Below, one piece after another: positions 18,050 through 26,750 of a stretch of DNA of 39,841 nucleotides. Below the pieces are notes generated by a model. It searched no databases. It was given only the letters and a program-made list of their open reading frames with translations, and was not told the DNA's origin. Numbering within the stretch: position 1 is the first letter of the stretch; each line of letters opens with the position of its first letter. The translations under genes and the position numbers were made by a program. Source of the stretch: Bacteroidota bacterium (GTDB lineage: Bacteria > Bacteroidota > Bacteroidia > Chitinophagales > Chitinophagaceae); contig CAUJDL010000033.1 of NCBI GenBank assembly GCA_963169635.1, forward strand, positions 1-39,841, given 5' to 3'.

Positions 18050-19153
18050 TTAAATTATACTTGGCTCTTGCTGACTTAAACAATGAAAACTTCCTAAACC
18101 CCAAATAATATCTGTAGAATCAATACCAATTACTTCTCTATCTTTAAAACAACTTTGAATTATTTGTAAAGCTTTATCGTCTTTAGCACATCTGTAAGTT
18201 GGTACAATTACATATTTATTTGCAATATAAAAATTAGCATAAGCAGCAGGTAATCTTTGCTCTTCATAAATTACAGCATCTGGCATTGGCAATTCTATAA
18301 TATTAAGTTGCTTACCATTTACCAAACGCATTTGCTGTAATTGTTTAAGATTATGTTGTAGTAATTGATAGTTTTCGTCTTGTTTATTTTCTTCAATAAC
18401 TGTTAGTACGGTATCTTCATTTACAAAACGAACTGTGTCATCTATATGTCCATCTGTGTCATCACCAACAATACCTTCATCTACCCATAAAACTTGTTCT
18501 ACACCATAATAATTACATAAATAATTTTCTATTTGTTGTTGGGTTAAATGTGGGTTTCTATTTTTATTTAATAAACATGCAGTAGAAGTAATTAATGTAC
18601 CAGCACCATTAAACTCTACAGAGCCGCCTTCCATTACAATATTTGGATGAAATACAGGTATATTATAATGCTTAGCAATTAAAGTTGGTATTACATCATC
18701 TAAATCATAAGGAGGGTATTTATCGCCCCAAGCATTATAACCCCAATCTACAATTGCCTTTTTCTTTTCAGTTTTATGCAATAAAAATGCAGGTCCATGA
18801 TCTCTGCACCAAGCATCATTGGTTGGATGAATAAAGAAAAATACATTGTCTAAATTTACTGATGCTGCTTGTAAATGCTTTATAGCAAACTGTTTCATTG
18901 CCTCATCATTTACATTAATACATACTTTTTCACTTAATGCTAAGTACTTAATAAATAAACTATAGTTAGGATAAATTTCATTTATTTTTCCTGGCCAAGA
19001 TGCTTCTTTATGAGGCCAACTTAACCATGTAGCATCATGTAGTGCAAACTCTGCAGGAAAATAATAACCTTGTTGTTTAGGCGTATTTGTAAATATTGAT
19101 GAAGCAGTATTTGAAAAATCTGCTGTATAATTTTTTCTGATATATTGTTTCAT
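18050..19153 (-). CDS. aguA: Agmatine deiminase / peptidyl-arginine deiminase family protein
   Basis: Guanidino-group hydrolase that most likely converts agmatine to N-carbamoylputrescine and ammonia. The 367-residue protein shows the family sites in order: ATWLSWPHKEASWPG; NDAWCRDHGP (catalytic Asp); EGGSVEFNGAGTLITS; GDDTDGHIDDTVRF (catalytic His); and GLGSFHCLSQQEP (nucleophilic Cys, about residue 355). No signal peptide, so cytoplasmic, unlike secreted porphyromonad PAD. The usual partner aguB (N-carbamoylputrescine amidase) is not next to it. A perfect -7 box TAACTTTG at 19161-19168 ends 7 bp before the ATG, so the leader must be very short. The 3' end overlaps a 20-codon orphan frame on the plus strand by 4 bp. 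Confidence 0.9.
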   Translation of the reverse strand: MKQYIRKNYTADFSNTASSIFTNTPKQQGYYFPAEFALHDATWLSWPHKEASWPGKINEIYPNYSLFIKYLALSEKVCINVNDEAMKQFAIKHLQAASVNLDNVFFFIHPTNDAWCRDHGPAFLLHKTEKKKAIVDWGYNAWGDKYPPYDLDDVIPTLIAKHYNIPVFHPNIVMEGGSVEFNGAGTLITSTACLLNKNRNPHLTQQQIENYLCNYYGVEQVLWVDEGIVGDDTDGHIDDTVRFVNEDTVLTVIEENKQDENYQLLQHNLKQLQQMRLVNGKQLNIIELPMPDAVIYEEQRLPAAYANFYIANKYVIVPTYRCAKDDKALQIIQSCFKDREVIGIDSTDIIWGLGSFHCLSQQEPSII

Positions 19154-19160
19154 TGCACAG

Positions 19161-19168
19161 CAAAGTTA
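19161..19168 (-). promoter_or_regulatory. -7 box TAACTTTG of aguA
   Basis: Perfect TAnnTTTG match ending 7 bp before the ATG at 19153, implying an almost leaderless mRNA. No clear -33 TTG at 19-20 bp. Confidence 0.45.
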
Positions 19169-19300
19169 TTGGAATAAACATATTAGTGTAAGTCAATTTT
19201 ACATTAACTAATAACTTTTAATAAGATAAATAAAACTATATTAGAATGGTTATTGAAAGAATGTAATACTTTTAATACTACTAAAAAATGAAAGATAAAA

Positions 19301-19996
19301 ATGCAAAAAACATTTGCAAATAAAGTAATAGCTTTTAATAAATATTTGCAGTTTAATGATAAGTTGCCTCATGGTTTTAAGGTATTAAATCCGTTTATAG
19401 AAAATCCTGAAACCATGCAAGTAATGCAAGCATTTTATACAAAATTTTATAACGATAATCTACAACGAAAATTTATTATTGGTATTAATCCAAGTCGTCA
19501 TGGTGCAGGTGTTACAGGCGTTCCTTTTACAGATACAAAACATTTAGCTGCTGATTGTGGTATTACAATGCAATCTGCTTATACACATGAGGTTTCTGCT
19601 GTTTTTATGTACGATATGATCAATAGTTTTGGTGGAGTAGTTAATTTTTATCAATCATTTTATATTAATTCTCCATTTCCTTTAGCTATTGTAAGGCAAG
19701 CAAAAAATGGTCAATGGTTAAATGCAAATTATTATGATGATAAAAAACTTTTTGCTGCTGTAAAAAACTTTATGATACAAGCTTTACAACAACATATTAG
19801 TTTAGGTTTAGCAACAGATGAAGTATTTATTTTAGGAAAAAAGAATGCAACATTTATTACAGCTATTAATGATGAGTGTAAATTATTTAAAAAATTAACT
19901 GTGTTAGAGCATCCCAGATATATACAACAATATCAGTCTAAAAATAAACAATGGTATATAGAAAAATATATTAAGACTTTAGGAAAAAATTGGTAA
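19301..19996 (+). CDS. SMUG2-like uracil-DNA glycosylase family protein (formerly DUF4918)
   Basis: Base-excision repair enzyme family that removes damaged bases such as uracil from DNA. The 231-residue protein has the SMUG2-type motif IIGINPSRHGAGVTGVPFTDTKHL at about 58-81, the active-site loop of the uracil-DNA glycosylase fold. It also has THEVSAVFMYDMINSFGG and FYINSPFPLAIV, and the late motif VLEHPRYIQQY, equivalent to the HPS-type loop. Substrate preference cannot be read from sequence. The ATG at 19301 gives the full fold; another ATG 12 bp upstream is in frame but is followed by a weak context. It is convergent with plsY, only 7 bp apart. Confidence 0.85.
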   Translation: MQKTFANKVIAFNKYLQFNDKLPHGFKVLNPFIENPETMQVMQAFYTKFYNDNLQRKFIIGINPSRHGAGVTGVPFTDTKHLAADCGITMQSAYTHEVSAVFMYDMINSFGGVVNFYQSFYINSPFPLAIVRQAKNGQWLNANYYDDKKLFAAVKNFMIQALQQHISLGLATDEVFILGKKNATFITAINDECKLFKKLTVLEHPRYIQQYQSKNKQWYIEKYIKTLGKNW

Positions 19997-20003
19997 TAGC
20001 AAA

Positions 20004-20657
20004 TTAGCTTTTTCTTTTTCTTCTATTATCTCTAAACTTTAAAATAGGCACTTTACTTTCTGTTCCTTTAATAATTCTACCAATATTTTTTTGATGTGTA
20101 AGTACTACCATTAGTGCTACTAAAATGGCAAATACTCTGTATAAAGTTTCTTTTTCATTAAAAATAAAAAGAATAAACACCATAAATGCAACACCTGCTA
20201 ATATGGAGCTTAAAGAAACAAAACGAGTAAGATATAATACAAATAAAAATACTGCTACACAGCATATAGCCACTAAAGGTTGTATAGCTATTGCCATACC
20301 AAATAAAGTAGCAACACCTTTACCACCTTTAAAGTTTGCCCAAATAGGAAAAATATGTCCAACAACTGCAGCTAAGCCTAAGCCAATCATAAAATTTGTT
20401 CTTTCCCATTCGTTGCTCATGCCCATATAAAAAGGAACTAAAATGTATAATGATGTAGCAACAACACCTTTCAGCATATCTACAATCATTACAAATGTGC
20501 CCCATTTAGCACCTAAAATTCTAAATGTATTGGTAGCACCAGCATTGCCACTACCATAATCTCTAATATCTATATTAAAAAAATATTTGCTTACCCAAAT
20601 AGAGGTAGGTATAGAGCCAATTAAATAAGCTAATATGATAAGCAAAAATTCGTTCAT
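20004..20657 (-). CDS. plsY: Glycerol-3-phosphate acyltransferase PlsY
   Basis: Inner-membrane enzyme that transfers the acyl group from acyl-phosphate to glycerol 3-phosphate, the first step of phospholipid synthesis. The 217-residue protein has about five membrane segments. The three PlsY motifs are present: YLIGSIPTSIW with RDYGSGNAGATNTFRILG (about 12-50), VGHIFPIWANFKGGKGVATLFG (about 99-120), and the later loop before MVVLTHQKNIGRIIKGTE. The C-terminus is basic (DNRRKRKS). It follows prmA on the same strand with a 73-bp gap. A perfect TATATTTG box at 20683-20690 could give it its own promoter. Confidence 0.96.
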   Translation of the reverse strand: MNEFLLIILAYLIGSIPTSIWVSKYFFNIDIRDYGSGNAGATNTFRILGAKWGTFVMIVDMLKGVVATSLYILVPFYMGMSNEWERTNFMIGLGLAAVVGHIFPIWANFKGGKGVATLFGMAIAIQPLVAICCVAVFLFVLYLTRFVSLSSILAGVAFMVFILFIFNEKETLYRVFAILVALMVVLTHQKNIGRIIKGTESKVPILKFRDNRRKRKS

Positions 20658-20682
20658 TACTAAAAGTAAAAGTTACAAAGTT

Positions 20683-20690
20683 CAAATATA
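20683..20690 (-). promoter_or_regulatory. -7 box TATATTTG before plsY
   Basis: Perfect TAnnTTTG match 26 bp before the ATG. A near-match GAACTTTG lies a few bases downstream. No clear -33. Confidence 0.35.
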
Positions 20691-20730
20691 CGAGCTAAAG
20701 ATATTAATTTACTATTTATTTGATAACAGT

Positions 20731-21549
20731 TTAATTTTTAACTTTAAATAAAAGAGCTATCCAATTATCTTTTTCTTTAGTGGTAATATATTCCCATTGA
20801 AATTTTTGAGCTAACAATTTTATTTCAGTTTCATTTTCTGTTAATAAACCACTTAAAATAACCAGACCATTAGGCTTAACAGCTTTATTTAACAGTTCAA
20901 AATTTTGGATAATAATATTTAAGTTAATATTGGCAATTACTATATCAAACTTCTCAGATGTTGCTGCATTATCTGCTTGTTGTATGGTAATATGATGACA
21001 ATTATTTTCTTGAATATTTTCTAAAGAATTATTAATACACCATTCATCATTATCTACAGCTAAAATATTGGTAGCTCCTAATTTTTCTGCTAAGATGGCT
21101 AAAATGCCTGTGCCTGTACCAAAATCAAAAACTGTTTTTTCTTGAAAATTTATTTGCTGCATTAATTGTATTACAGAATAAGTGGTAGCATGATGGCCTG
21201 TTCCAAAACTCATTTTTGGTGTAATAATTAATTCGTGTTGTACATGTGTAATTGGTTGATGAAAGTTGGCTCTGATAGCTACAAAATCATCAATAATAAT
21301 TGGGCTAAAATTATTTTCCCATAACTCATTCCAGTTTTGCTCTTCAATAACTGTTGCAGTAAATGTAAGGCTTAAAGGTTTTAATAATTCTCTTACTAAT
21401 CTTTCGCTATAATTATCTTCATCTATAAAAGCATTAACGCCTGTTGCAGTTGTTTCAAAACCATTAAAGCCTTGATCGTATAAAGTGGCAATTACCATTT
21501 CTTGATAAATGCTACTATCTGTTGCAATATGTATTTGAATATAATTCAT
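20731..21549 (-). CDS. prmA: Ribosomal protein L11 methyltransferase
   Basis: S-adenosylmethionine-dependent methyltransferase that modifies ribosomal protein L11. The 272-residue protein has an N-terminal L11-recognition domain (about 1-100) with the conserved ENNFSPIIIDDFVAIRANF segment. The Rossmann methyltransferase fold follows: KMSFGTGHHATTYSVIQLM, then SAM motif I VFDFGTGTGILAILAEKLGA and the IVIANINLNIII motif. The ATG at 21549 lies just past a strong hairpin that ends pnp transcription, so prmA is probably transcribed by read-through or from a weak promoter overlapping that hairpin. plsY lies downstream. Confidence 0.94.
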   Translation of the reverse strand: MNYIQIHIATDSSIYQEMVIATLYDQGFNGFETTATGVNAFIDEDNYSERLVRELLKPLSLTFTATVIEEQNWNELWENNFSPIIIDDFVAIRANFHQPITHVQHELIITPKMSFGTGHHATTYSVIQLMQQINFQEKTVFDFGTGTGILAILAEKLGATNILAVDNDEWCINNSLENIQENNCHHITIQQADNAATSEKFDIVIANINLNIIIQNFELLNKAVKPNGLVILSGLLTENETEIKLLAQKFQWEYITTKEKDNWIALLFKVKN

Positions 21550-21552
21550 CGT

Positions 21553-21583
21553 TATAAAAATAATCCCCCAAAAACGGGGGATT
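21553..21583 (-). terminator. Rho-independent terminator after pnp
   Basis: Perfect 8-bp stem AATCCCCC (21562-21569) / GGGGGATT (21576-21583) with a 6-nt loop, followed on the minus strand by ATTTTTAT. It sits in the 46-bp space between the pnp stop and the prmA ATG, so the hairpin begins only 13 bp before prmA's first codon. Confidence 0.8.
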
Positions 21584-21595
21584 TAAAAGAAAAAT

Positions 21596-23755
21596 TTAAT
21601 TTTTATTTTCGTTGTCGGCTTGTTTAGTTGATTCTTGTTTTTCTGGCTTAGGCATTAAAGCTTTTCTGCTTAATTTAAATTTGCCTGTACGTTGGTCAAT
21701 ATCTAAAAGTTTTACTTTTACTTTATCGCCTTCTTTAAAAATACCATCCATACTTTCTAATCTCTTCCAACTAATTTCGCTAATATGTAATAAGCCTTCT
21801 TTCTTAGGTAAAAATTCTACAAATGCACCAAACTCTTTAATACTTTTTACAGTAGATTCATATACTTCGCCAATTTGAGGAACAGCAACAATACCTTTTA
21901 CCCAATTTACTGCTTTTTCTAAACCAGTTTTTTCAGGTGAGAAAATACTTACTTCGCCAGTATTACCTACTTCTTCAATATTTATAGTAGTACCTGTTTC
22001 TCTTTGTATTTCTTGAATTACTTTACCACCTGGACCTATCACTGCACCAATAAATTCTTTATCAATGATTAATTTTTCCATTCTTGGTGTATGAGGTTTT
22101 ACTTCAGGTCTTGGAGCAGCAATACAAGCTTCCATAGCAGATAAAATATGTAATCTGCCTTTACGAGCTTGTTCTAGAGCTTCTCTCATTACTTCCATAC
22201 TTAAGCCATCAATTTTAATATCCATTTGTACGCCACAAATACCATCTCTTGTACCAGTAACTTTAAAATCCATATCACCTAAATGGTCTTCATCGCCTAA
22301 GATATCTGTTAAGATAGCATATTTATTATCAGAAGCTCTTGTAATTAAACCCATTGCTACACCACTTACATGTTTTTTAAGAGGTACACCAGCATCCATT
22401 AAAGCTAATGTTCCTGCACAAACTGTAGCCATAGAAGATGAGCCATTACTTTCTAAAATATCACTTACTACTCTTGTAGTATAAGCATATTCATTTGTAG
22501 GCATCATTTGTTTTAAGCTACGCATTGCTAAATTACCATGTCCAACTTCTCTTCTTCCTGGGCCTCTCATCATTTTAATTTCTCCTGTTGAGAAAGGAGG
22601 GAAGTTATAGTGTAAAATAAATTTAGTATAATCGCTAGTAGCAGCACTTTCTATTAATAATTCATCTAATGGGGTACCTAAAGTTACTGTAGTTAATGAT
22701 TGTGTTTCGCCACGAGTAAATAATGCAGAACCGTGAGGCGATGGTAAAATATCTACTTCCATAGAAAGAGGACGAACAACATCTAAAGCTCTACCATCTA
22801 ATCTTGTTCTATCATCTAAAATCATATCTCTTACCACATAATATTGTAAGTCGCCAAAATATTTACCTACTAATGCAGCATCATCTTCTGCTAATTCACC
22901 TAAAGCTTCTTTCACTTCTGTTTCTAATGCTTTAAATGCTTCGCTTCTATCATGTTTGCTACTAGCACTTTTAGCAATAGCATACATTTTATCTTTAGCA
23001 ATTGTTTTTATTTTTTCTTCTAACTCATCGTTTGTATATGGTTTTGTATATTCTCTTTTAGCAGTAATACCTAATTTATCTCTTAATTGTTGTTGAGCAG
23101 CAATTTGTATACGAATAGCATTATGAGCAATTTCTAATACTTTTACTAAATCTTCTTCGCTACATTCTTTACTTTCTCCTTCAACCATCATAAGATTTTT
23201 TTCTGTAGCTGCAACAATGAAATCCATATCTGCATTAGCTAATTCTGATCTGCTTGGATTTACAATAAAGTTGCCATTAATTCTGCCAACACGTACTTCA
23301 GAAATAATTTCTTTAATAGGAATATCAGAAACTGCTAATGCAGCACTTGCAGCTAAACAAGCTAATGCATCTGGCATGATTTCTTTATCAGATGAAATAA
23401 GGGTAATTAATACTTGTACATCGCACAAATAATCTTCTGGAAAAAGAGGACGTAAAGCTCTATCTACTAAACGGCTTATTAAAACTTCAGAATCATTTAA
23501 TCTGCCTTCTCTTTTAAAAAATGAACCAGGAATACGACCAGCAGATGCAAATTTTTCTTGATAATCTACTGATAAAGGAAAAAATGATTGACCAGCTTTT
23601 GGCTCTTTATTAGCAACAACTGTAGCTAAAATAATACAATTGCCTTGACGTACAGTAACTGCACCATCTGCTTGACGAGCTAATTTTCCTGTTTCAATGG
23701 TAACTTCAGCACCATTAGGCAACTGAAATGAAACCTGTGTAGGTTGTATAGACAT
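21596..23755 (-). CDS. pnp: Polynucleotide phosphorylase
   Basis: Phosphorolytic 3'-5' exoribonuclease, a core part of mRNA decay. The 719 residues hold two RNase PH domains (about 10-230 and 330-555) around an alpha-helical linker. The first has GRIPGSFFKREGRLNDSEVLISRLVDR; the second has HGSALFTRGETQSLTTVTLG and the catalytic region DILGDEDHLGDMDFKVTGT. A KH domain follows (IGAVIGPGGKVIQEIQ, about 573-588), then an S1 domain (VYESTVKSIKEFGAFVEFLPKKEG). It lies downstream of rpsO on the same strand, the common bacterial rpsO-pnp order, with a 189-bp gap containing an RNA hairpin (23840-23866) and no clear promoter. Confidence 0.97.
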   Translation of the reverse strand: MSIQPTQVSFQLPNGAEVTIETGKLARQADGAVTVRQGNCIILATVVANKEPKAGQSFFPLSVDYQEKFASAGRIPGSFFKREGRLNDSEVLISRLVDRALRPLFPEDYLCDVQVLITLISSDKEIMPDALACLAASAALAVSDIPIKEIISEVRVGRINGNFIVNPSRSELANADMDFIVAATEKNLMMVEGESKECSEEDLVKVLEIAHNAIRIQIAAQQQLRDKLGITAKREYTKPYTNDELEEKIKTIAKDKMYAIAKSASSKHDRSEAFKALETEVKEALGELAEDDAALVGKYFGDLQYYVVRDMILDDRTRLDGRALDVVRPLSMEVDILPSPHGSALFTRGETQSLTTVTLGTPLDELLIESAATSDYTKFILHYNFPPFSTGEIKMMRGPGRREVGHGNLAMRSLKQMMPTNEYAYTTRVVSDILESNGSSSMATVCAGTLALMDAGVPLKKHVSGVAMGLITRASDNKYAILTDILGDEDHLGDMDFKVTGTRDGICGVQMDIKIDGLSMEVMREALEQARKGRLHILSAMEACIAAPRPEVKPHTPRMEKLIIDKEFIGAVIGPGGKVIQEIQRETGTTINIEEVGNTGEVSIFSPEKTGLEKAVNWVKGIVAVPQIGEVYESTVKSIKEFGAFVEFLPKKEGLLHISEISWKRLESMDGIFKEGDKVKVKLLDIDQRTGKFKLSRKALMPKPEKQESTKQADNENKN

Positions 23756-23839
23756 ATTTTTATTTAAATATTATGAAATAGAATGTAATTAAACACCTAT
23801 TTATTTGATGATAAAATTGTATAGGTATAAAATAAAGTA

Positions 23840-23866
23840 TTCCCAACATTTTGAAGAAGTTGGGAA
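23840..23866 (-). terminator. Hairpin between rpsO and pnp
   Basis: Perfect 8-bp arms TTCCCAAC / GTTGGGAA (23840-23847, 23859-23866) with an 11-nt loop; the minus strand then reads TACTTTATTTTAT. It could be a partial terminator or, by analogy with the E. coli rpsO-pnp leader, an RNase processing site. A smaller hairpin CCCCA-AA-TGGGG lies at 23924-23935, just after rpsO. Confidence 0.5.
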
Positions 23867-23944
23867 CACAATTATCAGTAAGTTATTGTAAAAACATTAA
23901 CTATTAGGCAAAGTATTCTTACTCCCCAAATGGGGTAGTTTAAC

Positions 23945-24214
23945 TTATTTTCTTAAACCTAATTTTTCAATTAATGCTCTGTAACCTTGTAAGTTTGTTT
24001 TTTGTAAGTAAGTAAGTAATCTTTTACGCTGACCTACTAAACGCATTAAACCACGTTGTGTAGCAAAATCTTTTTTATTTACTTTTAGATGATTACTAAT
24101 ATCTAAAATACGCTCTGTTACTAAGGCAATTTGTCCTTCTATAGAGCCTGTGTTTTTTGCACTACCACCAAACTGTGTAAATATGGTAGCTTTTTTTTCT
24201 TTTGTAATTGACAT
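23945..24214 (-). CDS. rpsO: 30S ribosomal protein S15
   Basis: Primary binding protein of the central domain of 16S rRNA. The 89 residues are exactly the usual length. Conserved parts: [20 protein letters not shown] (about 16-35), [28 protein letters not shown] (about 43-70), and the C-terminal [12 protein letters not shown]. The ATG at 24214 is preceded by an A-rich leader of about 50 bases, and a perfect -7 box TACCTTTG stands at 24266-24273. pnp follows downstream, so S15 probably heads the rpsO-pnp unit. Confidence 0.98.
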   Translation of the reverse strand: MSITKEKKATIFTQFGGSAKNTGSIEGQIALVTERILDISNHLKVNKKDFATQRGLMRLVGQRKRLLTYLQKTNLQGYRALIEKLGLRK

Positions 24215-24265
24215 TTTTTTTCTTTTTTGAACGTCTGTTTAGTTTTCTTTTTCTTTATTCGGCGG

Positions 24266-24273
24266 CAAAGGTA
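24266..24273 (-). promoter_or_regulatory. -7 box TACCTTTG of rpsO
   Basis: Perfect TAnnTTTG match 51 bp before the rpsO ATG, followed by GCCGCC. No clear -33 TTG. Confidence 0.5.
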
Positions 24274-24392
24274 TAGAAATTTTAATAAGAAATACAGTTT
24301 TTGGGTGAGTTTTTAAGAAAATAGCCTTAAAACTATAGGTTTATTGGTTAGATGACTTAATAAATTAGCCAAATTACCCTTTAAGTAGTTAA

Positions 24393-24917
24393 TTATTTTG
24401 TGGTTGTTGCACCTATTTGATAGCCAAATTGTTCATATACTTTATCATTAGGTTGCCAAAGTTCTATTTTATTTCCTTCTATATCTAATATATGTACAAA
24501 TTTTCCATAACTATATGTAGCAATTGTATCTAAAATGGTAACACCTTCTTTTTGTAAATCATTTACTAATTGGGTTAAATTGGCTACTCTATAATTAATC
24601 ATAAAATCTTTGGTAGATGGCTCAAAATATTTTGTTTTACTGTTAAATGGGCTCCATTGTGTAAAACCTTTTTGTGTACTATCTGCTCCTTGATACCATT
24701 CAAACACAGTACCATAATCATTAGTATTTAATCCTAAATTTTGCTGATACCATTCTTTTAAAACTTTAGGATTATTACACTTAAAAAATATACCACCAAT
24801 TCCTGTTACTTTTTTATTTGCTTGAGGTTGATTAGTATCAGTTGTATAAGCTTTAAAAGTATAACCTAAAAAAAATGTACTTGCCAATGCAAGTATTGTT
24901 ATCATTATTTTTTTCAT
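24393..24917 (-). CDS. Exported VOC (glyoxalase/bleomycin-resistance fold) protein
   Basis: A 174-residue protein. It has a hydrophobic N-terminal segment MKKIMITILALASTFFLGY, read as a signal peptide or membrane anchor, so it is probably outside the cytoplasm, unusual for this fold. The VOC fold follows from about residue 38: VTGIGGIFFKCNNPKVLKEWYQQNLGL, then FEWYQGAD, and the closing half KFVHILDIEGNKIELWQP with the usual metal-ligand Glu. The substrate is unknown. It stands alone, in the same direction as its neighbours. Confidence 0.8.
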   Translation of the reverse strand: MKKIMITILALASTFFLGYTFKAYTTDTNQPQANKKVTGIGGIFFKCNNPKVLKEWYQQNLGLNTNDYGTVFEWYQGADSTQKGFTQWSPFNSKTKYFEPSTKDFMINYRVANLTQLVNDLQKEGVTILDTIATYSYGKFVHILDIEGNKIELWQPNDKVYEQFGYQIGATTTK

Positions 24918-25101
24918 TGGTAGTTATTTTAATTAATGTTTATATAATTATAAATGTAAACAACTTAAAGTATCTATAAATAAATATTTGTTGAAGAGTT
25001 GTGTTATTTTAGTTTATACTTAATTCTAAATGAAGTTAGTTGATTGTAAATTGAACAATAGGAGAATTATACTTAATATTTGATTTAATTATTAGTTGTT
25101 A

Positions 25102-26121
25102 TTAAAAATATTTTTGCAAGAAAGAGTCTTTATAGATAGGGAACGATTTATAATTTAATTTATTAGGCGAAAGAGCATCTATTATATTAAATTTGTCATT
25201 CGTTGAAATTCTGTATCCAAAAATAATTTTATCAATAGTAATGTAAGGATGTATTGTTTTAGCTTCTTTTATCAGTTTTTGATTTGAGTTTTTAAACAAC
25301 TGCGAATTATCCCATTCTAAATCTAATTCTTTATATGATATTAATTTATTTTTACCATTTAAATCTAATTTATGATATTGATTATTTAGAATGTTGAAAT
25401 TATTATTGTATATCAGACGAACTTCTTTTTCACCTTTATATATATGATTTTTATGAAAACAAAGTAGTGTATAAAATATGTTATAAAAATTGTTTATATA
25501 AAAATTATTTTTAGTAGAAAATTCTGAATAATCTTTACAAGCTTTTTTAATTTTTTTTAAATACTTTTCACCATAATAAATCTGACTTAAAATAAAATCA
25601 TTCCAATTATATCTAGTTTTTTTATTGAATTTTAAAACTATACCTACACCATAACCATCTAACCCAAAACTCCTCCATATATTTAAACTTTGTTCTTTAG
25701 TTTCTAATTCGTATTTACACATTGAAAAACAGAATGTATTATCTTTAATATCTTTCACAGTTTCAGGCATATTGCTATTAAAAATTTTATGTGCAAAATC
25801 AAATTCATACTTATCATCCATTGAATTTAAACTATACATACGTAGTTTTTTTTCTCTAATAATACTAAGTAAATTTTTAATACTTGTAAAGTGTATAAAC
25901 TTGTAAGTACCATCAAAAAAATAATTAGAGTTAAGATAATTTGAAAAGGTAGTGGTTAAATTTAATTTTATTGAATTATAATACTTACTCTCATAAGGTA
26001 TTAGTGCAAATGCACTTGCAAATTCAGCATTAGGTAAAATATTTTTATTAATTACTTTCGATAAAAATGTTTCTATTTTTTTAAAATCTATAGAAGACTT
26101 TAATTTATTGTTGGTATTCAT
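25102..26121 (-). CDS. DUF2971 domain protein
   Basis: A 339-residue protein of unknown function. The DUF2971 signature is visible in the middle: KFIHFTSIKNLLSIIREKKLRMYSLNSMDDKYEFDFA (about 80-116), FCFSMCKYELETKEQSLNIWRSFGLDGYGVGIVLKF (about 133-170), and HKNHIYKGEKEVRLIYN, the usual K/E/R patch. No signal peptide and no membrane segment. The family is widespread in accessory regions and sometimes found beside defence genes (family knowledge), but a role cannot be claimed. It is among the most AT-rich genes here and sits next to a toxin-antitoxin pair, suggesting an accessory insertion. Confidence 0.75.
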   Translation of the reverse strand: MNTNNKLKSSIDFKKIETFLSKVINKNILPNAEFASAFALIPYESKYYNSIKLNLTTTFSNYLNSNYFFDGTYKFIHFTSIKNLLSIIREKKLRMYSLNSMDDKYEFDFAHKIFNSNMPETVKDIKDNTFCFSMCKYELETKEQSLNIWRSFGLDGYGVGIVLKFNKKTRYNWNDFILSQIYYGEKYLKKIKKACKDYSEFSTKNNFYINNFYNIFYTLLCFHKNHIYKGEKEVRLIYNNNFNILNNQYHKLDLNGKNKLISYKELDLEWDNSQLFKNSNQKLIKEAKTIHPYITIDKIIFGYRISTNDKFNIIDALSPNKLNYKSFPIYKDSFLQKYF

Positions 26122-26186
26122 ATTTCTTTATATATTGAAAGTTGAGAACTAAAATATGATAAGTTTGTTTAGAAAAATTTTTATCA

Positions 26187-26750
26187 CTACAACAATGTAT
26201 GTAAGCATTTAGCAGTATTGATTAATGATGCTTTTTTTAATAAGTCTAAAACTTTCCATTCATCTTGTAATGGATTTTTTTTATTTAATACCATTTCTTT
26301 AAATGCATGAATTGCTTGTTTAGGATTTAAATCAATTATATCTGTTAAAAAATCATCTGCAGTTTTTGCTTTTAATCCAAATGATTGTAAATATTTTTCT
26401 GGAAAATGTTTTATATTATTTGTAACAATTAAGCTAGCATTAGTTTTAATTGCAGCAGCTAATACATGGCAATCTTTTTTATCTGGCAATTGTATAATAT
26501 CAATAATACTTTTATAATTGTGTACTAATGCATCAGGAAAAGCATTGTTTGCATTATTAATTCTTTTGTTTACTTCTTCTTCTGTAATTCCTTTTTTTAT
26601 CATGATATTTTTCCATTCATCAAAAATGTCTTCACTCCATTTGGGTGTGTACAAATCGTAATAGGCAAACCAAAATAAAATATCTCTAATTATTATTGGA
26701 TAAATAACATTTGTATCTAAAACAACAATAAATCTTACACTATGTATCAT
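26187..26750 (-). CDS. PIN-domain toxin (VapC-like ribonuclease) of a toxin-antitoxin pair
   Basis: Predicted RNA-cleaving toxin. The 187-residue protein starts with the PIN strand RFIVVLDTNVIYPI (acidic Asp at about 12). It has the second acidic cluster LPDKKDCHVLAAAIKTNASLIVTNNIKHFP (about 98-128), with the Asp/Glu positions expected for a metal-dependent PIN nuclease. A C-terminal helical region of about 55 residues follows. Its first codons overlap the end of the upstream HTH gene by 11 bp, the tight coupling typical of antitoxin-toxin operons, with the antitoxin first. RNA target unknown. Confidence 0.82.
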   Translation of the reverse strand: MIHSVRFIVVLDTNVIYPIIIRDILFWFAYYDLYTPKWSEDIFDEWKNIMIKKGITEEEVNKRINNANNAFPDALVHNYKSIIDIIQLPDKKDCHVLAAAIKTNASLIVTNNIKHFPEKYLQSFGLKAKTADDFLTDIIDLNPKQAIHAFKEMVLNKKNPLQDEWKVLDLLKKASLINTAKCLHTLL

